Shown here: in pieces, positions 25,901 through 34,137 of the stretch | Numbering within the stretch: the first letter of the stretch is position 1 | Layout: the number at the start of each line of letters is the position of its first letter | Origin: Acidovorax sp. A1169 | GTDB lineage: Bacteria; Pseudomonadota; Gammaproteobacteria; Burkholderiales; Burkholderiaceae_C | Assembly (NCBI RefSeq): GCF_030704685.1 | Contig: NZ_JAUZDX010000003.1 | Coordinates: 124,001-188,000, forward strand | Direction of reading: 5' to 3' | Length of the DNA: 64,000 bases | Notes under the pieces: model-generated | Told to the model about the DNA's origin: nothing | Databases searched by the model: none | The model's input: only the letters and a program-made list of their open reading frames with translations | Program-made: the position numbers and the translations under genes

Positions 25901-28558
25901 GGCGTGTATGCGACCGACACCGTGGATACCAACCTGGCCGGACACTTCCTGCGCGAGGGCTATACCGTCTGGCTGCTGGACAACCGCATGTCCAATCGCC
26001 TGGGCTACGCGCGCGATGCACACACCATGGACGACATCGCGCACACCGACATTCCGGCCGCCGTCGACCGCGTCCATGCCCAGGCAGGCGGCCAGCCCAT
26101 CGACGTCTTCGCGCACTGCGTGGGCGCGGGCGCCTTCGCCATGGCGGCGCTGCAGGCGCGCTTTGACACCACCAAGGTGCGCGCGGCCATCATCCATGCG
26201 GTGCACCCCTGGGTGGTGCCGTCCGTGTCCAACCGGTTCTCGGGGGCGCTGGCCGCGCTCTACCGCAACCTGCTCACGGGCCGCGAACTGATCGACCCCC
26301 TCCTTCCGGCCAACCCCGGCCCGGCCGATGAACTGCTGGACCGGTTCGCGGCCACCCTGGCCTGGTCGGATGAAGAGCGCAGCCTGCATGAAGCGCACCG
26401 CGACTCGCCTGGCGCAGGGTGCGCCATCTGCAACCGGATGACCGCCTTCTACGGGCGCGAGTGGGTTCATGCCAATCTGGATCCGCGCACGCACGAGCGG
26501 CTGGGCGAACTCGTGGGGGCGGCGGGGGTCGAGGTGTTCCGCCAGCTGTACTTCATCGTGCTGCGCGAGCGGCTCACCAACCGTGAGGGGGAGAACAGCT
26601 ACCTCCTGGAAGACAATTTCCTCAGGAACTGGCGCTTTCCCACGCTGTTCGTGCATGGCCTGGACAACCAGGTGTTCGATCCGCGCGGAGCGGCACGCAC
26701 CTGGAACCGGTTGCGCAGGGTCTTCGCGCACCAGCCCGGGAGGGTGGTCCGCACCTTCATCCGCAAGGGCTACGGTCACATGGATTTCCTGTTCGGCAAA
26801 CATGCCCATACGGACATCTACCCGCATCTCACAGACTTTCTGGAGGATCCCGCCGCGTTCGAGGACATCGCCGATGGTTGCCACCTCGACCCCGACCTGC
26901 CATGCCCGGATGGCCAGTCCAGCGACACGGATCTGGCCGACCGGGACTTCATCGCGCCCATCCGGCCGCTGACTGGCCCCATGCTGCAGACAGAACGCGA
27001 CCCGCACGGAAAGCGCCAGCTGGTGGTCTGGGTGGAACAGTATTTCGACACCACCAGCACGCCGATGGCGCCGGAGGTCCGGATCGGCGGCGCGCTGTGC
27101 GACGCCGTCCAGGTGACGGCGTTCCCCGGCGTGGTGGCGCCCACCCAAGCGCAGACACTGCCGCCCACCGGCCAGGGCTGCTACTGGACTTGTGTGCTCT
27201 GGGAAAGCGAGACCTTGCCGTTCGCCGGGCTGCCGCCAATCAGCCTGACGCTGCGCTGTCTTCCCCAAGGCCCCGGTACGGCTTGGGCGGCTGCGCCCGA
27301 TGGCCCTCCTGCTCTCAAGCATCCATCGAGCGAATCACTGCCCGTCGTTCTCGATCTGGCCGCACTGCCCTGGTGGCAGCGCTGGACCGCAGATGACCAG
27401 GCGCATGCCAGCACCAGTTTCCTGGCCACCTCCTGCCGCTGGCCGGGCCTGGCCTTCGAGCGCCACGCGATCGACGGGCTGGCCGGCGACATGGAGCAGC
27501 ACATCGCCCATGCCACAGCGCCTGTGCAGGCCCTGCTGCTGCTGGGCGACCAGATCTATGCCGATGCCACGGCCAACATTGCAGAAACCACGGAACGCGA
27601 TGAGCGCGGGGCCCAGCGCTACCGCGAGAGCTGGGGCAGTGCCGCCACGCGGCGATTGTTTTCGCGCCTGCCCGTCTGGCTGGTGGTGGACGACCACGAG
27701 TTCGACGACAACCTCGATGGGGCGGACAGTGCCACTGCCGACTCCTTGCGAGGGCAGCGCTTCTACCATGGGTTCCTGGCGGCCACCGCCTACCAGGCGC
27801 GCTTTCACCGCACGGATTTGCCCAGGCTGGCCCTGACCCCCCAGGGATGGACGGTGGAGCGCGGCCTGTGGCATGACTTCAAGGTCGGTGGGATCCCCGC
27901 TTTCGCAGCCGATACGCGCACCGAACGCACCCCACGCACGCAGCACGACTGGAAGGGTGTGCACATCATGCGCGAAGAGCAGATGCAGGCCATCGAAGGC
28001 TGGCTGCTGGCCCACCGCAAGGGGCCCAAGCTGCTGTGCAGCGGCAGCGTCTTCGCCCTGCCCGAGAACCGTTTCGTCGCCGAGCCGGCGACCTGCATCG
28101 CCGCCGACAACTGGCTCGGCTATCCGGCCAGCTGGCGCAGGCTGGTGCGGTTCATCGTCGAGAACGACATCGAAGGGCTGATCTTCGTGGCCGGTGACTA
28201 CCACCTGAGCGCCCTGGTCGAGCTCGAACTCACCAGCCGGGGGAAGACGGCGACCGCGCTCAATCTTGTGTGCTCGGCGTGGAATGCCAGCCTGCCCTTC
28301 GCCAACGCCCAACCGGGCGATTTCACCTTCGACGCGCGGGTGAGCGCGCCAGGCAGCGACGCGGATGCGGCCGTGGTTTCCACCGCGCGCTTCGCGTCGG
28401 GTGCACTGCGGCAGTTCTCCAAGATCACGGTCACCCAGGATCCTGGGGGCAGTGGCACCGCAACCGTCACCATGGGCATTTACGAACCTGGCAATGTCCT
28501 GGTGAAGAAACTGCAGGCGCAACTGGCTGTCGGGGGTGCTACCCCAACTTTTCGCTAG
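22985..28558 (+). CDS. GMC oxidoreductase / alpha-beta hydrolase / PhoD-like phosphatase fusion
   Basis: 1857 residues; ATG at 22985 follows GGAAAGG. Three enzyme regions are joined. Residues 17-605 form a GMC flavoprotein of the cholesterol-oxidase type: FAD motif GSGYGG at 29, HPLGGCPMG from H531, and NPFVTISALS at 580. A domain I do not recognise spans about 620-900. An alpha/beta hydrolase spans about 930-1290: oxyanion HG at H966, nucleophile elbow AHCVGAG with C1045, acid candidate D1227 and H1265 (GYGHMDF). After a beta-rich linker comes a PhoD-like metallophosphatase at about 1480-1830: LLLGDQIYAD (D1522), DDHEFDDN (D1569-N1576) and AGDYH (D1738, H1740). No signal peptide or membrane helix is evident. 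It probably oxidises and hydrolyses a lipid or sterol-like molecule and removes a phosphate; substrate unknown. The reading frame is intact throughout. Confidence 0.85.
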   Translation: MATHSRWSESIETMLQAHPAPQCDVLIVGSGYGGSFAARELAGPGVETWVVERGKEYALGEFPEDIGHLPGHLRIQRGASGKALGNAQALLNVRNFDEVAVLTGSGLGGGSLVNAGVAFKPSANTFDHGRWPSVYRHGGARREALMEALDEVISALEAAPLERAADLSKFQALSRLGGALQAGGAQPVDLTISNTQHTNAHGVEMQACVRCGNCFTGCNIGAKGTLATNLIPAAHGRGARFFVGGNALRVEPLETPARSANGRSLRWRVHFQCSTGSRNTAPVEFTIDAHTVIVSAGSLGSTELLLRSFHVPHSEALGSAFSTNGDVLAMGWRQHQAVNAVSAPEAGSTAPSRDVGPTICGTLRVPLDVEGVRQEILVQDGAIPSALAQATGTLGHALSTLHRYVRDVDARFPGTDDPLALPRGAARHAQLLLAMGHDASNGTISLRPPSGTSPVDADTLELDVHWPPDSSTATAGHADYYQAVHRAFTQAHAAGGFDGGDYLPNPLWHPAPDGFSDIIAGAQSEKSITVHPLGGCPMGDDGTQGAVDWRGAVFKGRGNEVHAGLHVLDGAIVPRALGVNPFVTISALSMLAARDIASALAQPNADSAAPVAAAQGSRSQPRVADAGQTASDTGVVLFRIHEHLLGSTDKAHLPDWAQRLLSRHDTPLLPGAATQPRAFIAAVEVTVDLHQWLANPSTPWDASLAIYANPIPGWPAIHADALKGEPLLRGTGQVSLLALERAGFLRRAWRGVLAFSAYLKRRPGGISQHVGPGWRKKLLGLARAGWLHTQYRTLDYHFTLVPQGGAAGQAMAVVAQGRKLLAYRNGARTLWDALTMLDLDLRWQDKAPWKMALRVDLADLVSRLRLQVREASSTPATIVALVSFASLWLRAVMQTHFWSLRGLDYAKYTRPALPPHPSLKTAGGVDVRPQAEVLKVARRSGEADQIDLQLTVYRHPQGARHVLFIHGLAHGSGVYATDTVDTNLAGHFLREGYTVWLLDNRMSNRLGYARDAHTMDDIAHTDIPAAVDRVHAQAGGQPIDVFAHCVGAGAFAMAALQARFDTTKVRAAIIHAVHPWVVPSVSNRFSGALAALYRNLLTGRELIDPLLPANPGPADELLDRFAATLAWSDEERSLHEAHRDSPGAGCAICNRMTAFYGREWVHANLDPRTHERLGELVGAAGVEVFRQLYFIVLRERLTNREGENSYLLEDNFLRNWRFPTLFVHGLDNQVFDPRGAARTWNRLRRVFAHQPGRVVRTFIRKGYGHMDFLFGKHAHTDIYPHLTDFLEDPAAFEDIADGCHLDPDLPCPDGQSSDTDLADRDFIAPIRPLTGPMLQTERDPHGKRQLVVWVEQYFDTTSTPMAPEVRIGGALCDAVQVTAFPGVVAPTQAQTLPPTGQGCYWTCVLWESETLPFAGLPPISLTLRCLPQGPGTAWAAAPDGPPALKHPSSESLPVVLDLAALPWWQRWTADDQAHASTSFLATSCRWPGLAFERHAIDGLAGDMEQHIAHATAPVQALLLLGDQIYADATANIAETTERDERGAQRYRESWGSAATRRLFSRLPVWLVVDDHEFDDNLDGADSATADSLRGQRFYHGFLAATAYQARFHRTDLPRLALTPQGWTVERGLWHDFKVGGIPAFAADTRTERTPRTQHDWKGVHIMREEQMQAIEGWLLAHRKGPKLLCSGSVFALPENRFVAEPATCIAADNWLGYPASWRRLVRFIVENDIEGLIFVAGDYHLSALVELELTSRGKTATALNLVCSAWNASLPFANAQPGDFTFDARVSAPGSDADAAVVSTARFASGALRQFSKITVTQDPGGSGTATVTMGIYEPGNVLVKKLQAQLAVGGATPTFR

Positions 28559-28606
28559 TGCACGAAAGCGCCCCGGATCTGTTCCGAAGCTACCTGAAGG
28601 AGACCG

Positions 28607-28933
28607 TCAGGCCCTGCGCACCAGGAAGGGCCGCAGCCGGGCGACCAGCGGCATCGCCAGGCCCACCCAGCGGACCAGCCGGCGCGGCCCTGCTACCAGG
28701 GCCACACCCACCAGGGCAGCCACCGCAGCCGGGTGCTGCTTGGCAAAGGCTGCTGCCCGCAGCGCAAACGGCTCCTCCGAGGAGGCCTGTTGCGTGGACT
28801 GGGCCAGCGCCACCGCTTGGGCGCGCGCGATGCGCCGCGCGCGGATGCGCTCGCGCTGCTTGGCAATGCGGTCGAGCACGCGCTGCTGCTCGGCCGTGGG
28901 TTCGGGAACAAAGGCTTGGTTGTCGGCAGCCAT
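28607..28933 (-). CDS. Small hypothetical protein of the yqjD-yqjE cluster (YqjK-like)
   Basis: 108 residues. Starts at the ATG complementary to 28931-28933, overlapping the stop of the upstream holin-like gene by one base. The first half is a highly charged helix (Arg/Glu/Gln-rich, residues 15-50), and the second half has one hydrophobic helix (AAVAALVGVALVAG) and basic ends. This matches the third small gene (YqjK position) found after yqjD and yqjE in proteobacteria, but sequence similarity to YqjK is not proven. Likely a membrane-associated protein co-expressed with its neighbours. Confidence 0.65.
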   Translation of the reverse strand: MAADNQAFVPEPTAEQQRVLDRIAKQRERIRARRIARAQAVALAQSTQQASSEEPFALRAAAFAKQHPAAVAALVGVALVAGPRRLVRWVGLAMPLVARLRPFLVRRA

Positions 28934-29328
28934 CACAGGCGCTCCTTGATGTCGCGCCAGTCCTGGGCCAGCTCCTGGCGGGTCAGCGCAAAGCCGTTGC
29001 CAGCCCGTTTCGCAACGGACACGAGGCTGAGCAGCGTGCCGCCCCAGCCCAGCAGCCAGGCGCCGGCCACCAGCCAGCCCACCAGCACGCGGTGTTCGGT
29101 ATCCCAGAAATGCACCAGCACCGCCATGGACAGCATGATGAGTGCCACCACTGTGAGCCCACCGACCAGGATGGTCAGCACCAGCAGTTGTTGCAGGCGC
29201 TGCTTCTGGTCCTGCCATTCCAGGCGGGCCAGGTCCATCCGGTCTTCGGCTGCAATGGCCCCTTCTATGACATTCGCGCGCCAGCGCGCGACCAGCGCAT
29301 CCAGGCCCAGAAGAGCAAGCCAGTTCAT
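28933..29328 (-). CDS. Phage holin family / YqjE-like membrane protein
   Basis: 131 residues with two hydrophobic helices near residues 47-72 and 78-105 (LLVLTILVGGLTVVALIMLS and VLVGWLVAGAWLLG) flanked by charged helices. This is the DUF1469/YqjE arrangement, called phage holin family although not from a phage. In enterobacteria yqjE lies next to the ribosome-anchoring membrane protein gene yqjD, as here. It overlaps the downstream small gene by one base and starts 65 bp after the DUF883 gene, so all three are probably one transcript. Confidence 0.8.
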   Translation of the reverse strand: MNWLALLGLDALVARWRANVIEGAIAAEDRMDLARLEWQDQKQRLQQLLVLTILVGGLTVVALIMLSMAVLVHFWDTEHRVLVGWLVAGAWLLGWGGTLLSLVSVAKRAGNGFALTRQELAQDWRDIKERL

Positions 29329-29393
29329 CAGTGTCCTTGGGTTCTACAAAGTGGAGACAAGCGGTGTCTGTTGCATTTCAGTGCACAGCCGTT

Positions 29394-29699
29394 TCAGCGG
29401 CGGGCCAGCAGAAAGCCGACCAGGGCGCCGACGGCCAGTGCCGCACCGGCCACGCGCCAGGGTTCGTCGTGGGCATAGCGGTCCGCAGCCAGGGCAGCGT
29501 CCTTGGCTTGGCGGGCGGCATCCTGTGCAGCGCGGACAGCCGATTCACGGGCGGTCTGCAGGCCGTCGTCCAGCTTCTGGCGCAACAGCTTGATGTCTGG
29601 CACGGAATCAAGGTCTTTGCTCGAAAGCAGGCCGCGCAGATCAGAGACGAGTTTTTCCAGATCGGCCTGGGTCGTAGAGATGGAGTCGGAAACGCTCAT
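29394..29699 (-). CDS. DUF883 (ElaB/YqjD-like) tail-anchored membrane protein
   Basis: 101 residues from the ATG complementary to 29697-29699, which follows AAAGG; a longer frame (29792) lacks a ribosome-binding site. A soluble amphipathic helix region (LEKLVSDLRGLLSS, LRQKLDDGLQTARESAV) is followed by a C-terminal membrane helix (VAGAALAVGALVGFLLARR) ending in RR. This is the ElaB/YqjD/YgaM pattern; the E. coli proteins anchor ribosomes to the inner membrane in stationary phase and are stress-induced. First gene of the three-gene minus-strand cluster. Confidence 0.85.
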   Translation of the reverse strand: MSVSDSISTTQADLEKLVSDLRGLLSSKDLDSVPDIKLLRQKLDDGLQTARESAVRAAQDAARQAKDAALAADRYAHDEPWRVAGAALAVGALVGFLLARR

Positions 29700-29855
29700 A
29701 TGGCAAACCTTTCTGTGTACAAAAGAAAAAATCACATCCCCTGTCCGCCTACCGGCCAATGATGTGGCGCTCAGTATTATCTTAGCGGACACATCGCCAA
29801 AACCCTTGTAGGACTTGGACGCAATGGCTTACGACTGGCATGGAGTTGACACGCA

Positions 29856-30950
29856 TCACAGCGCTACCACGCACGCGCCGATGGCCAGTGAACTGGTCAA
29901 CCCCGGCGACTCGATGCCGAACAGATTCACGAGTCCCGGCACGCCATGCACCGCTGCCCCCTGGACCACGAAGTCTGCGGCGGGCTCGCCCGGTGCGCTG
30001 ATCTTGGGGCGCATGCCGGCATAGCCTGGAACCAACGCGCCGTCCTTGAGGCCAGGCCAGTACTTGCGCACCTCGGCGTAGAAGGCATCGCCCCGGGCAG
30101 GGTCCACCTGCAGGTCGGCTGGGTCGTCCACCCACTGCACGTCGGGGCCGAAACGGGCCTGCCCGCCCATGTCCAGCGTCAGGTGCACGCCCAGGCCGGC
30201 GGCCTCGGGCGCGGGGTAGACCAGGCGGCTGAAGGGCGCCCGCCCCGCCAGGGTGAAATAGCTGCCCTTGGCGTAGTGCGGCATGGGCACATGGCGGGCG
30301 TCCAGGCCCTCGAAGCGCCGTGCCAGGCCGGGCGCAGCGAGACCTGCCGCATTGACCACCGTGCGCGCCAGCAGTTCGGTGCCATCGACGGCCTGCAGGT
30401 GGATGCCTTCGGCCGTGCAGCGGGCGTGGGCCAGCGGCGAGTTGAGCGCCACCAGGCCGCCCGCATGCTCCAGGTCGCCCTGCAGGGCCAGCATCAGCGC
30501 ATGGCTGTCGACGATGCCCGTGCTGGGCGAGTACAGGGCCGCCACGCACTGCAGCGCGGGCTCCAGCGCCTGTGCGGCCGCCGCATTGAGCCACTGCAGG
30601 TCATTGACGCCATTGGCACGGGCGCGTGCCTCGATGCCCTGCAGCGCGGGGATCTGTTCTGGGGACGTGGCCACGATCAGCTTGCCGCAGCGCCGGTGGG
30701 GCACGCTGCGCTCGGCGCAGTAGGCGTACAGCAGATCGCGCCCCTGCACGCACAGCCGCGCCTTGAGCGAGCCCGTGGCGTAGTACAGCCCGGCGTGGAT
30801 GACCTCGCTGTTGCGCGAACTGGTGCCGGTGCCGATGGCATCGGCCGCCTCCAGCACCATCACCTCGCGCCCCTGCAAGGCCAGCGCACGGGCCACGGCC
30901 AGACCCACCACGCCGGCGCCCACCACCACGCAGTCAACCGCTTCACTCAC
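29856..30950 (-). CDS. FAD-dependent oxidoreductase, L-2-hydroxyglutarate oxidase-like
   Basis: 364 residues from a GTG start (complement of 30948-30950) that overlaps the stop of the deacetylase gene by 4 nt (GTGA). This coupling decides the start over the longer frame. The N-terminal FAD motif [15 protein letters not shown] and the downstream [13 protein letters not shown] match the LhgO/YgaF (DAO) family, which oxidises 2-hydroxy acids such as L-2-hydroxyglutarate. The C-terminal GFAD-binding signature region is present ([18 protein letters not shown]). The true substrate is uncertain: the gene is linked to an acetylpolyamine deacetylase, not to lysine or glutarate genes. Confidence 0.85.
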   Translation of the reverse strand: MSEAVDCVVVGAGVVGLAVARALALQGREVMVLEAADAIGTGTSSRNSEVIHAGLYYATGSLKARLCVQGRDLLYAYCAERSVPHRRCGKLIVATSPEQIPALQGIEARARANGVNDLQWLNAAAAQALEPALQCVAALYSPSTGIVDSHALMLALQGDLEHAGGLVALNSPLAHARCTAEGIHLQAVDGTELLARTVVNAAGLAAPGLARRFEGLDARHVPMPHYAKGSYFTLAGRAPFSRLVYPAPEAAGLGVHLTLDMGGQARFGPDVQWVDDPADLQVDPARGDAFYAEVRKYWPGLKDGALVPGYAGMRPKISAPGEPAADFVVQGAAVHGVPGLVNLFGIESPGLTSSLAIGACVVAL

Positions 30951-31993
30951 CGCGCAGCCGCTTGGTCGAAGCCGTCGAGCACGTTCACGGCGTTGTTGCC
31001 CAGCTCCGCCGCCGCGTAGCCGCCTTCCAGCACGAACACTGTGGGCAACCCCAGGGCCGCCAGGCGCTCGCCCAGGCGCGTGAAGTCCGAGGTCTTGAGC
31101 GCGAACTTCGAAATCGGGTCGTCCTCGAACGCGTCGAGCCCGAGCGAGACCACCAGCGTGTCCGCCTGGTACTGCGCAATCCGCACGCAGGCCTGCTCCA
31201 GGGCCGCGAACCACTCATCGGCCGTGGTGCCCGCAGGCAGCGGCAGATTGAGGTTGAAACCCGTGCCCTCGCCTTCGCCGGTTTCATCGGCATGGCCCAG
31301 GTAGAACGGGTACTCGGTGCGCGGGTCGCCATGCAGGCTGATGAACAACACGTCGGCCCGGTCATAGAAGATGCTCTGCGTGCCATTGCCGTGGTGGTAG
31401 TCCACGTCCAGCAGGGCCACACGCTGGCTGCCCTGGTTGCGCAGCCACTGGGCCGCCACAGCGGCGTTGTTGAGGAAGCAGTAGCCACCCATGAAGTCGG
31501 GGCCGGCATGGTGGCCCGGCGGGCGCGTGCAGCAGAACGCCGCGCGCACGCCCTGGGCCACACGGGCTGCGGCACTGGCGGCGGCATCGGCACCGGCCTT
31601 GGCGGCCTCCCAGGTGCCCTCGGCCATGGGCGTGCCGTTGTCCATGGAGTACAGGCCCAGCCTGGCCACGAAGTTGTCCGGCTCCACGTCGCTGCGCAGG
31701 CTGCGCACCGGCCACACCGAAGGAAAGGGCTGGACCGAGGCGTTGGCTGGATCCAGCGCCAGCCACTGCTGCCATGCGCTCTGCAAAAAAGCCAGGTAGC
31801 GCGCCGCATGGACCTGGGCCAGCACGGGCGTGCTGTCCACGTCGGGCACCAGCAGGCCATGGCCACGCTCGCGCAGCGCATCCTCGACGTACTGGGCGCG
31901 CACCGGCTTCTCGAAGCACGGAACGCGCTCGCCACGGTAGAACTCATGGACCGGCGCATGCCGGTGGTGCAAGGGGTTGTGGAAGGAAATCAT
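30947..31993 (-). CDS. Acetylpolyamine amidohydrolase / histone deacetylase-family protein
   Basis: 348 residues from [10 protein letters not shown]. Zinc-dependent deacetylase of the HDAC superfamily, bacterial AphA type, which removes acetyl from polyamines or related amides in the cytoplasm. Seen: [16 protein letters not shown] with the catalytic His pair, the zinc ligands in [11 protein letters not shown] and [10 protein letters not shown], and the C-terminal [10 protein letters not shown]. The longer frame upstream enters the leader of the nitrogen cluster and is not used. First of two minus-strand genes; the oxidoreductase start lies within its last codons, so they are co-expressed. Suggests a role in reusing acetylated amines. 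Confidence 0.9.
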   Translation of the reverse strand: MISFHNPLHHRHAPVHEFYRGERVPCFEKPVRAQYVEDALRERGHGLLVPDVDSTPVLAQVHAARYLAFLQSAWQQWLALDPANASVQPFPSVWPVRSLRSDVEPDNFVARLGLYSMDNGTPMAEGTWEAAKAGADAAASAAARVAQGVRAAFCCTRPPGHHAGPDFMGGYCFLNNAAVAAQWLRNQGSQRVALLDVDYHHGNGTQSIFYDRADVLFISLHGDPRTEYPFYLGHADETGEGEGTGFNLNLPLPAGTTADEWFAALEQACVRIAQYQADTLVVSLGLDAFEDDPISKFALKTSDFTRLGERLAALGLPTVFVLEGGYAAAELGNNAVNVLDGFDQAAAR

Positions 31994-32343
31994 GCGGGCA
32001 CAGACAGGAAATGGTTTTGCCCGCGTCCGTCGATGCAACCCACGGAGGCCGGCAGGGCTCACCACTTTAGCGCGTCCCACACCGCTCGAAACGCTGCCCA
32101 TGCACCAGACCGCAGCAAAAGCTGGCATCAGGCAGCGCCGGCAGCCGGCCGCACGTGCCGCGCTTCAAGCGCCGACACCAGACCGGGTCCGGGCCCAAGA
32201 GCCACAGGCTTCCCTTTGAGCGCAAGGTGGTTCTCGCCGGACTACCCCCCTGCAGCACATCGGCCTTGCCAATTCGCTGCGGGCCCGGCCGCCCTGGCAC
32301 AGCGCTTGCATCTCTTCTTGTATCCAAGATTGAATTCTTCAAA
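31994..32343. other. 350-bp intergenic region between deacetylase and allophanate hydrolase
   Basis: No open reading frame with coding character is visible. The useful content is a sigma-54 promoter at 32295-32310. I looked for NtrC sites (TGCAC-N-GTGCA type); only half-site matches such as TGCACCA at 32101 are present, which is not convincing. No strong hairpin with a T-run. Confidence 0.6.
32295..32310 (+). promoter_or_regulatory. Sigma-54 (RpoN) -24/-12 promoter of the allophanate/urea-derivative operon
   Basis: TGGCAC (32295-32300) and TTGCA (32306-32310), separated by 5 bp, match the -24 GG and -12 GC consensus TGGCAC-N5-TTGCA. Transcription would start near 32320, giving a leader of about 22 nt before the ATG at 32344. 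Sigma-54 promoters in this setting are usually activated by NtrC under nitrogen limitation; an enhancer site was not found with confidence. Confidence 0.8.
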
Positions 32344-34086
32344 ATGGTGCAAGCAACAAACTCCCTGGTGGCCGAATTTCCTCCTGTGCCTGACGGTTCA
32401 AAGCCCCTACCGCTGGCCGAGCAGGCCTGGCTGGTGCGCTGCGAGCCCGCCATCGCCGGCAGGCGTGGCGGCCCGCTGAGCGGCCTGCGCTTTGCGGTCA
32501 AGGACAACATCGACGTGGCGGGCTACCCCACGTCCGCCGCCTGCCCTGCCTTTGCCTACACGGCCACGGCCCATGCGGCGGTGGTACAGCGCCTGCTCGA
32601 CGCCGGGGCAACGCTGGTGGGCAAGACCAACCTGGACCAGTTCGCCTGCGGCCTCAACGGCACCCGCTCGCCGCATGGCGCGGTGCCCAATGCGCTGGAC
32701 CCCGCCTACGTGTCGGGCGGCTCCAGCTCGGGCTCTGCCTATGTGGTGGCCACCGGGCAGGTGGATTTCGCGCTGGGCACCGACACGGCCGGCTCGGGCC
32801 GCGTGCCCGCCGGGCTGAACAACATCGTGGGCATCAAGCCGACCAAGGGCCTGGTCAGCGCCCGGGGCGTGGTGCCGGCCGCGCAGAGCGCCGACTGTGT
32901 CTCCATCTTCGCGCGCACGGTGGACGTGGCGGCCCGGGTGCTGCAGGTCGCACAGGGCTATGACGCGCAAGACCCCTATGGCCGGCAACTGGCCCTGGCC
33001 AGCCAGCCGCTGCCCGCCGCCTTCCGCTTCGGCGTGCCCGACGTGCTGGAGTTCTTTGGCGACAGCGCGGCAAAGGCCGCCTTCGCCGAGGCCGTGGCGC
33101 AACTGCAAGCCCTGGGCGGCACGCCGGTGTCCATCCCCTACGCGCCGCTGGCCCAGGCTGCGGCCCTGCTTTATGAAAGCGCCCTGGTCGCCGAGCGCTA
33201 TGCCGCCGTGCGCGGCTTCTTCGATGCGCATGAAGACCAGGTGGTGGAGCCGGTGCGCAGCATCCTGGCCAGCGGACGCAGCTACAGCGCGGCCGACCTG
33301 TGCGACGCCCAGACCCGGCTGCGCGCCCTGGGCCAGCAGGTGGCACCGATGTGGCAGGGCCCCGAGGCCATCGATGTGTTGCTGGTGCCCACGGCCCCCA
33401 CGCACTACACCATTGCCGCCATGCAGGCCGACCCGGTAGTGCTCAACCGCAACCTGGGGGCGTACACCAACTTCGTCAACCTGCTCGACTATGCCGCCAT
33501 CTCGGTGCCCAGCAGCCTGCGCGCCGACGGCCTACCCTTTGGCATCACGCTGATCGGCCCCTGCGGCAGCGACTGGCAACTGGCCGAGCTGGGCCAGCGC
33601 TACCACCATGCCACCGGCCTGCCCCAGGCCGCCGGCAACACGCCTTTGCCCGCGCCCCAGCCCATCGCGGGGATGCAGGCGCCTGCCACCGTAAGGGTCG
33701 CCGTGGTCGGAGCCCACCTGAGCGGCATGCCGCTCAACGGCCAGCTCACCGAACGCGGCGCCACGCTGGAGCTGGCGACCGAGACAGCCGCCGACTACCA
33801 GCTCTACGCCCTGCCCGGCACCGAGCCGCCCAAGCCCGGCCTGCTGCGCGTGGCGCCGGGCCAGGGCACGCGCATCGCGGTCGAGGTGTGGCGCATGCCC
33901 GCCGCCCACTACGGCAGCTTCGTCGCGCTGATCCCGCAACCCCTGGGCATAGGCACCCTCACCCTGGCCGACGGCAGCAGCGTGCAGGGCTTCATCTGCG
34001 AACCGCTGGCGCTGGCCGGTGCGCGCGACATCAGCAGCTTCGGCGGCTGGCGGGCGTACATCGCGTCCCTCAAGGCTGGCAACTGA
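32344..34086 (+). CDS. atzF: Allophanate hydrolase
   Basis: 580 residues from the ATG at 32344, about 22 nt from the predicted sigma-54 start site; the frame is open upstream but through the promoter. Splits allophanate (urea-1-carboxylate) into two CO2 and two ammonia, the last step of cyanuric-acid, biuret and urea-amidolyase pathways. Amidase-signature domain at about 30-450 with K53 (FAVKDN), cis-Ser S127 (GGSSSGS) and nucleophile S151 (DTAGSGR). The C-terminal 110 residues form the small AtzF-type domain (VVGAHLSGMPLN...). First gene of the nitrogen cluster; the next gene, an ABC binding protein, follows after 51 bp. Confidence 0.93.
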   Translation: MVQATNSLVAEFPPVPDGSKPLPLAEQAWLVRCEPAIAGRRGGPLSGLRFAVKDNIDVAGYPTSAACPAFAYTATAHAAVVQRLLDAGATLVGKTNLDQFACGLNGTRSPHGAVPNALDPAYVSGGSSSGSAYVVATGQVDFALGTDTAGSGRVPAGLNNIVGIKPTKGLVSARGVVPAAQSADCVSIFARTVDVAARVLQVAQGYDAQDPYGRQLALASQPLPAAFRFGVPDVLEFFGDSAAKAAFAEAVAQLQALGGTPVSIPYAPLAQAAALLYESALVAERYAAVRGFFDAHEDQVVEPVRSILASGRSYSAADLCDAQTRLRALGQQVAPMWQGPEAIDVLLVPTAPTHYTIAAMQADPVVLNRNLGAYTNFVNLLDYAAISVPSSLRADGLPFGITLIGPCGSDWQLAELGQRYHHATGLPQAAGNTPLPAPQPIAGMQAPATVRVAVVGAHLSGMPLNGQLTERGATLELATETAADYQLYALPGTEPPKPGLLRVAPGQGTRIAVEVWRMPAAHYGSFVALIPQPLGIGTLTLADGSSVQGFICEPLALAGARDISSFGGWRAYIASLKAGN

Positions 34087-34137
34087 CCCATGCCCCTTCC
34101 ATCCCCTCACCTTTCAACCTTGCTGCAGGAGCCTGCC

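Noticed and set aside
24332..27322. A 996-codon open frame antisense to the GMC fusion gene
   Set aside because: Low-complexity Arg/Gly/Ala composition, no family, and it opposes motifs of the fusion protein.
32101..32107. TGCACCA as an NtrC site upstream of the sigma-54 promoter
   Set aside because: Only one half-site; no partner at the required spacing, so it is not counted as an enhancer.
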